Under the pieces are notes generated by a model. That model saw nothing but the letters and a program-made list of their open reading frames with translations. It searched no databases and had not been told where the DNA came from. A stretch of 6,478 bases of DNA, from the NCBI GenBank assembly GCA_946401765.1, contig CAMIVJ010000162.1:1-6478 (forward strand). Reading direction: 5' to 3'. This DNA comes from an uncultured bacterium (GTDB lineage: Bacteria > Verrucomicrobiota > Kiritimatiellia > RFP12 > UBA1067). Shown here one piece after another: positions 1-5,189 of this stretch (position 1 is the stretch's first letter; each line of letters opens with the position of its first letter). Both the position numbers and the translations under genes were made by a program.

Positions 1-1464
1 GCCTCTCTTCCTGATTTCCTTGAGCGCCTCGATGGCGGAGAACTGCGGACGCATGAAGCAGTTGCGCAGGTTCTTCTCGTCGGATGGGTCCTTGAACTTG
101 CACTTTACGGGATCCCACTCGATCGTGCGGCCCGGGTTGTTGAGCGCGTGGTAGCCGAGGATGCACGAGATGGTGGAGGAGCATGTGGCCTCCACGGGGA
201 TGTTCGTGTCCTTGCGCTCGCGCATGCACACGAACCAGATGCGGTGGTGTCCCTTGAGGTCGTTGCGGGGCACGTGCACCGTGGGCTCGCCTTCGATGAT
301 TTCCTTCTTGTTCGACTCGCACAGACGCCAGATGTCGGCCTTCGGCTTGTAGGCGGTGTCGATGCGGTCCTTCTCCGGGATACGGGAGACGAAGCGGTTG
401 GCGTAGATCCAGTCGCCGTTCTCGCCGATGTACCTCACGCCGATCTTGAAGTTCGAGGCGCGCGGGGTGCCCAGCTGCATCTCCACGCCATTCGCGTACT
501 TGTACGTGACGAGGCAGTGGTCGTGCACGTTGAAGAGGCGGCCGTGCATGAAATTGGCGATTTCGGCCTTTACGGAAACGGGCATCGCCTCGTCAAGTGG
601 CCACTGCGCTGAGTCAACCATGTGCGTGCCCCAGCCGGACACGTTGCCGGTGCAGTAGTCCTGTATCTGGAGCCAGCCCACGTTCTGGCCGGGGATCTTC
701 GCGTAGGGCTTCCCGTTGGCATCCACAGGGCGCCAGTGCGTACGCAGCTGCGAGTAGCGCACGTCGTCGCGCGCCGGACCGAGCCACATGTCGAAGTCGA
801 AGTCGCGCTTGTCGGGCGTCTCCTCCATCAACGGCACGTCCCACTCCTTCGCGGGGCTGTTGTCGATGATGCCCGTCTCGATGCGCACGAGCTTTCCGAT
901 GCGGCCGCTCTTGATGTATTCGGTTGCCCGGCGGAACCCGTTGCCGCAGAAGTGCTCGCTGCGCTGCTGCGTGCCAGTGTAGAAGATGCGCTTCGTGCGC
1001 CGCACGGCCTCCTGGATGGCGAGGCTCTCCTCAATTGAGAAGGCGATGGGCTTCTGAACGTAGATGTCCTTGCCCTTGAGACACGCCTCCACGGCCATGC
1101 GGGCGTGCCAGTGGTCGGGCGTGCAGATCATCACGCCGTCCACGCCGGGATCGTCCAGCACCTTGCGGTAGTCCATCTCGAACTTGAGGTGGTCCATCTT
1201 GTGGCGGTAGAAGCGCTCTGCGACTGCCTTCATGTTGGCGAGGCGAACGGCGTCGCAGTCGCACACCGTGGTGAGCATGGCGATGTCCTCGTTCTGGGCC
1301 ATGCCGCTGATGTCCATCGAGGTGCCGATGCGGCCGCAGCCGATGATGGCGATCTGCACCTTGTTGCTGGGGGCCGTCGAGCCGAACACGCTCGCCGGCA
1401 CGACCACCGGCGCCACGCCAGCGGCGAGCACTCCCTTTATGAAGCCTCTTCTCTTTGTCTGCAT
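1..1464 (-). CDS. Gfo/Idh/MocA family NAD(P)-dependent oxidoreductase with Tat-type leader, partial at C-terminus
   Basis: The frame is open for 488 codons from ATG at 1464 to the window edge, so the C-terminus lies outside. Residues 5-10 read RRGFIK, matching the twin-arginine motif (RRxFLK), followed by a hydrophobic stretch and VPASVFG (22-28). Export as a folded, cofactor-loaded enzyme is likely. A Rossmann fold follows: IIGCGRIG (40-47) fits GxGxxG, and CD at 68-69 ends strand 2. TPDHWH (115-120), YVQKP (135-139, carrying the family's conserved lysine), GTQQRS (164-169) and GWGTHMVDSAQW (277-288, with candidate catalytic His281 and Asp284) are typical of this family in PVC and Bacteroidetes bacteria. 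The usual EKP is QKP here, a known variant. The family oxidises or reduces sugars and related polyols; the substrate cannot be read from sequence. The start is fixed by AGGAGG five bases upstream. The gene has its own promoter, so it is probably independent of the motor operon before it. Family call is firm; function is generic. Confidence 0.93.
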   Translation of the reverse strand, partial: MQTKRRGFIKGVLAAGVAPVVVPASVFGSTAPSNKVQIAIIGCGRIGTSMDISGMAQNEDIAMLTTVCDCDAVRLANMKAVAERFYRHKMDHLKFEMDYRKVLDDPGVDGVMICTPDHWHARMAVEACLKGKDIYVQKPIAFSIEESLAIQEAVRRTKRIFYTGTQQRSEHFCGNGFRRATEYIKSGRIGKLVRIETGIIDNSPAKEWDVPLMEETPDKRDFDFDMWLGPARDDVRYSQLRTHWRPVDANGKPYAKIPGQNVGWLQIQDYCTGNVSGWGTHMVDSAQWPLDEAMPVSVKAEIANFMHGRLFNVHDHCLVTYKYANGVEMQLGTPRASNFKIGVRYIGENGDWIYANRFVSRIPEKDRIDTAYKPKADIWRLCESNKKEIIEGEPTVHVPRNDLKGHHRIWFVCMRERKDTNIPVEATCSSTISCILGYHALNNPGRTIEWDPVKCKFKDPSDEKNLRNCFMRPQFSAIEALKEIRKRG

Positions 1465-1469
1465 TTTAA

Positions 1470-1475
1470 CCTCCT
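1470..1475 (-). promoter_or_regulatory. Strong Shine-Dalgarno for the oxidoreductase
   Basis: The minus strand reads AAGGAGGTTAAAATG, a full AGGAGG with a 5-base spacer to ATG at 1464. It sets the start codon and predicts efficient translation. Confidence 0.85.
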
Positions 1476-1516
1476 TGCATTCCCCGCGGACTACCCTCTA
1501 GCCGCGCATAGCCTTA

Positions 1517-1545
1517 ATTCTACCATACAAACACCCTGCGTTCAA
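1517..1545 (-). promoter_or_regulatory. Sigma-70-type promoter of the oxidoreductase gene
   Basis: On the minus strand, TTGAAC (1545-1540) is followed by a 17-base spacer and TAGAAT (1522-1517). The spacer ends TGG, giving an extended -10 (TGnTAGAAT). Transcription should begin near 1510, leaving a leader of about 45 bases that contains the AGGAGG site. The -35 lies only 15 bases past the stop codon of the preceding gene. No stem-loop terminator is visible between them, so read-through from the upstream operon remains possible. Confidence 0.7.
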
Positions 1546-1560
1546 TTGTAAAAGAATTTC

Positions 1561-3417
1561 TCACTTCGACAGTTTCAGGTAGTCCGAAAGCGCATTCGTT
1601 ATCTTGCGCATTGCGCCTTCGAAGTCGCCTCTGCGAGGGGACGCCTCGGCGCGCTCGATCGTCTTGTCGCCGCGCTTCAGCTCCACCTCGATCTTCCCGC
1701 CCTTGCGCTCTACGGATATCGATATCACGTCGAGCGGGTTATCGGAATCGTCCTGCGAATCCTCGGGGGCATCCTCGGACTTCTTGTCCTGCTCTTGGCT
1801 AGGCTTGTTCATCTCCTCGAGAATCACCTTAGCGAGAAGCTCTATCTTGCGCCTCACGCTGGGGAAGAGCTCCTTGTGCTGCTCGGCGGCGTTGGCGGGG
1901 CGGGCCGTCTCGTCCGGCCAGAGCGTCGAAAGCCGCGTCCACTCCCACTCGCTTTCGGTCGCGCGCGTTAGAAGCCCCACGACGGCCTTGAGATCGGGCG
2001 AGCGCGTCCAGAATGCGTCCTTGCGCTTGCGCGATTCCTCGAGCACCGTCCTGTGGCATCTTTCGACTATCGCGTTCTGCGCGGCGATCGCGGCGCGCGC
2101 GATGTCGAACGCCGCCCTGACCTTGGCGTCTGCGCGCCTGGACGCCTCCTCGAGGACGGGCCTTCCCTTGGCGGCCCCGGCGAGGGGCTCCATGCCCTTC
2201 GCGCGCCTCCAGTTGCGCACGGCAGCATTGTAGTCGCTGCGGGCCGCTGTTTCGTCCGCAAGTTCCGGATCTGGATGCCACGTGCCGTCCTCCAGCCTGG
2301 GCCAGGTCTCGGCGGCCTGCCGCGCGGCGGCCTCTGCGCGCGCCTTGCGCCACTTCGGAAGCACGTCCTTCTGCAGCCTCTGCTCTACCGCCTTCTTTAT
2401 CTGCGCAGCGTCGGCATGCTTCTCGACGTATGCGCGGAATTCGTCGCGCTCCTGAGCGGGCGCCTCGGCGCATGCGGCGGCCAGCGCGCCTGACAGCATC
2501 TCCGCCGAGTACTTGCTGCGGAAAAGCGCCTCGCTCTCGCCGGCCTTGACGTGCGCCGAGGGATTCTCGGCGATAGCCTTCGCGACGGACTGCACGTCCA
2601 CCTTCGTCTCGTATCCGTCGATTCTGCGCTCCACCCTTCCAAGCGCGCGGCGCTCCACGGCCGAGTCCACGGAACGTTCGAACATGCCCTCGAAGACGCC
2701 CCACTCCTTCGCCGGGTCGGCCGCCTTCGCGCGCCGGTCCTTCACATTCTCCTCGAGACGCGCGCGCAGGTCGCGCCTAAGGGCGGAGGGCGCATACGCG
2801 TCGCAGCGGGCCCGCATCAGATACTCAGCCTGTCTCTTCTGCTCGCGCCGCCCGTCGGCCAGCACGGGCTCCACCATGCGCTTGCTGACGAACTGCCTGT
2901 TCTCCTCGAAGACGGGCGTCTTCTGCTCCATGAGGATTCTCTCCAGCATCATTGCTCCAAGCCTGGCGTCGTCCATGGAGTCGAAGTCGCGTTCGGACGG
3001 CCGCGTGGACGCCACAAGCCCCTTCGCCTGCTTCTCGACCGCGGAGCGCCTCTCGGCCTTGAACGCGTTCGAATAGTGCCGCTTCACCGTCTCCTCCACT
3101 TTGGAGGGCTCGAATTCGGCCTTGCCCGGCGCCATGCCGAGCCGCTCGTCTATGGCCTTCGCCTTTGCCGCGAAGGCGGCCTTCGCCTCGCGCTCGAAGA
3201 TGTCCCTGCACAGCCGCTCGGCGTCGCCCTGCTTCTCGAACCTGCCCGGATCGGCAAGCATCGCCTTCTCAAGCGCCCCTGCCGGCGGTCCCTTTGCAAG
3301 AATCTCCTCCGCGGCGCGGCGCTGCGCGATCGCGCGCGCGCCATCGCGAGCCACGGCGTCGAACTCGGCGTTGCCGGACGAAAGAGCCGCGGCGAAAAGA
3401 ATTGCGCACATAATCAT
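1561..3417 (-). CDS. Helix-rich, probably exported protein of unknown family; third gene of the motor operon
   Basis: I do not recognise this 618-residue protein. The reading frame extends further upstream to 3693. I chose ATG 3417 because it overlaps the previous stop codon as ATGA, has GGAGG seven bases upstream, and starts with a hydrophobic segment ending in a plausible signal-peptidase site (GNA, about residue 17). That leader lacks basic residues before the hydrophobic core, so it is an unusual signal peptide or possibly a short anchor. There is no lipobox. The body is rich in Ala, Glu, Arg and Lys with long predicted helices. From about residue 538 to 563 it becomes a Ser/Asp/Glu-rich linker. 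The last 55 residues (from about 564) look like a small strand-rich domain (SISVERKGGKIEVELKRG) ending in a helix. Co-translation with the ExbB- and ExbD-like genes suggests it is the envelope partner driven by the motor, in the position TonB or TolA would hold. No TonB- or TolA-type Pro-rich region or C-terminal domain is evident. Confidence 0.85.
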   Translation of the reverse strand: MIMCAILFAAALSSGNAEFDAVARDGARAIAQRRAAEEILAKGPPAGALEKAMLADPGRFEKQGDAERLCRDIFEREAKAAFAAKAKAIDERLGMAPGKAEFEPSKVEETVKRHYSNAFKAERRSAVEKQAKGLVASTRPSERDFDSMDDARLGAMMLERILMEQKTPVFEENRQFVSKRMVEPVLADGRREQKRQAEYLMRARCDAYAPSALRRDLRARLEENVKDRRAKAADPAKEWGVFEGMFERSVDSAVERRALGRVERRIDGYETKVDVQSVAKAIAENPSAHVKAGESEALFRSKYSAEMLSGALAAACAEAPAQERDEFRAYVEKHADAAQIKKAVEQRLQKDVLPKWRKARAEAAARQAAETWPRLEDGTWHPDPELADETAARSDYNAAVRNWRRAKGMEPLAGAAKGRPVLEEASRRADAKVRAAFDIARAAIAAQNAIVERCHRTVLEESRKRKDAFWTRSPDLKAVVGLLTRATESEWEWTRLSTLWPDETARPANAAEQHKELFPSVRRKIELLAKVILEEMNKPSQEQDKKSEDAPEDSQDDSDNPLDVISISVERKGGKIEVELKRGDKTIERAEASPRRGDFEGAMRKITNALSDYLKLSK

Positions 3418-4115
3418 GGCAGCACCTCCGCGCCCGTCGCCTCTGAGACGAGCTTTAGCGATTTGGTCCTCAACGCGTCGGCAAGCTCTCCAGGATCGGA
3501 TATTCCCCCAAGGGCGGAGGGATTCTCGATCCACTGCCGCTGCAGCCGGGCGGCCAGAGCGCGCTGCACGCCGCGGGCGTCGAGCCTGACGGACTCCACG
3601 GCGCGCGACACCTCGTCGTCTAGCCACTTGCCCTCGTCGGAGGAGAGATCCTCCTCGGTGAGCTTCGCCTCCGCCAGAACGCCGTTCTTCCATTCGGCTG
3701 AAAGCGACTGGACGTTCGAGTAGTCGCTGAACGCAGCGGCGGAGCCGGACGAGAACGCGGCCTTCGCGGCTGGCGCGAGGTCTATCTTCCCGCCCTTGAC
3801 ATGCTCGTCCGCGTCGAACGTGCGGCGTCCGTCAGTGCCCTGCGTCATCAGCGCGTTGAGCCCGTACTTCACGCGGTGGTCCTCCGTGACCTTCTCGAGT
3901 GCTAGCACGAGCTTCTGCCTGTTCAGCTCCATCACCTGCTCGGCGCGCTCCTTCTTCGCCGTCTCCACGAAGATGAAGTACGCGATCATGAACACCATGA
4001 GAAGAGCGAACACCACCTGGAGGAGAAGCCCCTGCAGGTCATCCGTCGTGGCGCGGCCGCTCGTCGTCTCCGCGCCCGCAAGCCGCCTAAGCGCCCTTCT
4101 GTCGGAGTCAGTCAT
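3414..4115 (-). CDS. Single-pass ExbD/TolR/MotB-like membrane protein, second motor subunit
   Basis: This 233-residue protein has an Arg-rich N-terminus (residues 1-22), one strongly hydrophobic helix at about 28-50, then about 180 polar residues. By the positive-inside rule it is N-in/C-out, the ExbD/TolR/MotB topology. The helix LLLQVVFALLMVFMIA (30-45) lines up with the ExbD/TolR segment xIDVMLVLLIIFMVA. Gln33 then falls where the proton-carrying Asp sits. In a MotB-like register (ADLMTLLL) the acidic residue would be Asp26 in DDLQGLLL. After the helix, about residues 54-80 look like a coiled coil. The rest shows no motif I recognise and no OmpA-type peptidoglycan-binding core (no NxxLSxxRA). 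There are no cysteines. The start overlaps the upstream stop as ATGA, with GGAGG at 4126-4130 ten bases before. Position right after an ExbB-like gene strongly supports the role; homology rests mainly on the membrane helix, so the subfamily is uncertain. Confidence 0.88.
   Translation of the reverse strand: MTDSDRRALRRLAGAETTSGRATTDDLQGLLLQVVFALLMVFMIAYFIFVETAKKERAEQVMELNRQKLVLALEKVTEDHRVKYGLNALMTQGTDGRRTFDADEHVKGGKIDLAPAAKAAFSSGSAAAFSDYSNVQSLSAEWKNGVLAEAKLTEEDLSSDEGKWLDDEVSRAVESVRLDARGVQRALAARLQRQWIENPSALGGISDPGELADALRTKSLKLVSEATGAEVLP
3425..3429 (-). promoter_or_regulatory. Shine-Dalgarno that fixes the start of the third motor gene
   Basis: GGAGG lies inside the end of the upstream gene, seven bases before ATG 3417. 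It favours this start over ATG 3411 and over the longer in-frame extension to 3693, which would overlap the upstream gene by 280 bases. Confidence 0.65.
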
Positions 4116-4990
4116 CCGATCACCGCCTCCGCCACCTTCTTAAGCTTCTCCTCCGCGCCCTCCGCCCGGCGCTCCAGCTCGTCGATGCGGCGGCGGAAGA
4201 ACTCCACGTACTCCTTCTGCCGCGCGTCGAAGTCGCGCTCGTACGCGGCGTGACGTCTTGCGAAAGACGCCTCAAACTCGGCGAGACGGTTGGCGAAAGT
4301 CTCCTCAAACTCCGCGTGGCGGCGAGCGGACGTCTCTTCGAACTCCTTCTGCCGCTTCGTGAAGGCGGCCTCGTACTCCGTCTGGCGGCGGTCGAACGCA
4401 TCCGATGCCGCGCCAAGGCGCTCCACGAGACGGTCCACCGCCCCGGCGAGGTCGCCGTCGTCAGTCTCGGCGAGTCCGCTCTGCTCGAGAAGACGCGTGA
4501 AGTAGGGCCTCACAAGAGGACGGTCGACGAGAAACACCCACACCACCGCCATGAGCGTGGAGAAGAGCGCCGTGTGCAGGCACTGCATCAGATCGGCCAT
4601 CGTCACCGTGTCGAGGCGGAAGTACCCGATCACGATGATGCCCCACAGCGTTCCGAATAGGCCAAGCGCCACGTTGAGCTGGTCGGATCCCCTGAAGAAC
4701 GGAAAGTCGCCGGCGCGCATCCGGCGCCCCGCCGCCATGCGCGCGAGCGACACGGTCATGCAGAGAAAGCCGAGCATGGGGATGAACGTTGTCACGGCGG
4801 AGTAGTCGACGGCGGACCATGCCAGCCAGGGAATGAAACCCGGCATCTTCGCCGCGACGGATGCGGAATCGCCCCCCGCGGCAAGGAACGCAGTCCACCA
4901 CTGGACGATCGCCGCGACGTTGTTGACGAACGCAAGCGCGCAGAACACAGTCGCGGCAGCGCACACGACAAGAAGAGTCTTTGTTCTCAT
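4112..4990 (-). CDS. MotA/TolQ/ExbB-type proton channel subunit with a long coiled-coil tail
   Basis: From ATG 4990 this is 292 residues; a TTG at 4996 would add two. Hydrophobic segments lie at about 5-29, 52-84, 103-124 and 131-155, giving four probable membrane helices as in MotA/ZorA (ExbB and TolQ have three). Segment 3 contains GLFGTLWGI (110-118), nearly the ExbB/TolQ motif GLFGTVWGI. Segment 4, LHTALFSTLMAVV (about 138-150), aligns with ExbB LATAIGLVAAIP. Thr114 and Thr140 thus match the two pore-lining threonines. From about 181 to the end is a charged helix, including seven consecutive 11-residue repeats (202-278) of the form RxxEFExxFAx, expected to form a cytoplasmic coiled-coil stalk. 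Known family members form pentamers around two copies of the partner subunit and couple ion flow to motion. ATG 4990 is preferred because the predicted transcription start falls on it, and no ribosome site precedes either codon. The next gene starts in the ATGA overlap at 4112-4115. Confidence 0.92.
   Translation of the reverse strand: MRTKTLLVVCAAATVFCALAFVNNVAAIVQWWTAFLAAGGDSASVAAKMPGFIPWLAWSAVDYSAVTTFIPMLGFLCMTVSLARMAAGRRMRAGDFPFFRGSDQLNVALGLFGTLWGIIVIGYFRLDTVTMADLMQCLHTALFSTLMAVVWVFLVDRPLVRPYFTRLLEQSGLAETDDGDLAGAVDRLVERLGAASDAFDRRQTEYEAAFTKRQKEFEETSARRHAEFEETFANRLAEFEASFARRHAAYERDFDARQKEYVEFFRRRIDELERRAEGAEEKLKKVAEAVIG
4157..4387 (-). repeat. Seven in-frame 33-base (11-residue) repeats coding the coiled-coil tail
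   Basis: Within the ExbB-like gene, seven back-to-back units of exactly 11 residues start with Arg: RQTEYEAAFTK, RQKEFEETSAR, RHAEFEETFAN, RLAEFEASFAR, RHAAYERDFDA, RQKEYVEFFRR, RIDELERRAEG. An aromatic (F/Y) recurs at unit position 5 (Leu in the last) and usually at position 9. Hendecad (11-residue) periodicity predicts a nearly untwisted helical bundle. The units are diverged, so this is an old expansion rather than a recent slippage event. Confidence 0.85.
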
Positions 4991-5026
4991 GCGCAATATT
5001 ATAGCACGATTAGCGCCTAGTGCATA
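4988..5026 (-). promoter_or_regulatory. Extended -10 promoter of the motor operon, predicted leaderless start
   Basis: The minus strand reads TGCTATAAT followed by ATTGCGC and then ATG. The TATAAT at 5003-4998 is a perfect -10 with the TGn extension. The -35 position 17 bases upstream (TATGCA, 5026-5021) is weak, as is usual with extended -10 promoters. The 7-base gap from -10 to the A of the ATG places the likely +1 on the start codon. No Shine-Dalgarno is present, consistent with a leaderless mRNA. Confidence 0.65.
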
Positions 5027-5066
5027 GCGTGTTCTAGATCGGCTGGCTCAAGGGCGGCTTTTCTGT

Positions 5067-5095
5067 TTGCGCGGGGCGGGGATAAGTGGTATAAT
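5067..5095 (+). promoter_or_regulatory. Promoter of the secreted LamG-like protein gene
   Basis: TTGCGC (5067-5072), a 17-base spacer and TATAAT (5090-5095), with a TGG extension just before the -10. The predicted start is near 5102, giving a leader of about 88 bases. It faces away from the motor operon promoter; the two -10 boxes are 86 bases apart, so one regulator bound between them could affect both. Confidence 0.7.
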
Positions 5096-5106
5096 GATTT
5101 CAGAAA

Positions 5107-5127
5107 GTGGGGATAGTGTATCTCCAC
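5107..5127 (+). promoter_or_regulatory. Stem-loop or operator-like inverted repeat at the 5' end of the leader
   Basis: GTGGGGATA (5107-5115) and TATCTCCAC (5119-5127) pair over nine bases with one G-U, around a GTG loop. It begins about five bases after the predicted transcription start. It could be an mRNA-protecting 5' hairpin, or a dimeric repressor site just downstream of +1. It is not followed by a T-run, so it is not a normal intrinsic terminator. Confidence 0.5.
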
Positions 5128-5175
5128 AAGGTTGGCTATGCAGAAAAGACTTATTGCATTTTCATAAAACCGCAT

Positions 5176-5181
5176 AAGGAG
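5176..5181 (+). promoter_or_regulatory. Shine-Dalgarno for the secreted LamG-like protein
   Basis: AAGGAG with an 8-base spacer to ATG 5190. It supports that start over the internal ATG at 5202. Confidence 0.75.
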
Positions 5182-5189
5182 AAAAGACC

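Noticed and set aside
148..612. Plus-strand open frames across 148-1551
   Set aside because: They lie antisense to the oxidoreductase, whose family motifs run in one frame through the whole region.
1540..1563. Intrinsic terminator after the motor operon
   Set aside because: Only an A/T-rich stretch is seen after the stop codon; there is no GC-rich stem followed by a T-run.
3418..3693. N-terminal extension of the third motor gene to ATG 3693
   Set aside because: It would overlap the ExbD-like gene by 280 bases, is a low-complexity Arg/Gly/Ala sequence typical of an off-frame GC-rich shadow, and would bury the leader peptide. ATG 3417 has a ribosome site and the ATGA overlap.
2551..3723. Long plus-strand open frame (390 codons) opposite the third motor gene
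   Set aside because: It is antisense to a better-supported gene, its translation is His/Arg/Leu-rich with no recognisable domain, and it has no ribosome site; it is a shadow frame of GC-rich coding DNA.
1561..4990. Zorya anti-phage system (ZorAB plus effectors)
   Set aside because: The channel with a coiled-coil tail resembles ZorA in outline. However, the partner lacks an OmpA-like domain, the third protein appears exported, and no helicase or nuclease (ZorC/D/E) is present in the window.
5011..5029. Direct repeat TAGCG (5011-5015 and 5025-5029) near the motor promoter
   Set aside because: Five bases repeated once in a GC-rich region is expected by chance; there is no longer shared flank.
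5041..5066. Possible terminator-like stem (GGCTGGCTCAAGGGCGGC then TTTT)
   Set aside because: The arms pair over only about four bases, and the element sits between divergent promoters where no transcript is expected to end.
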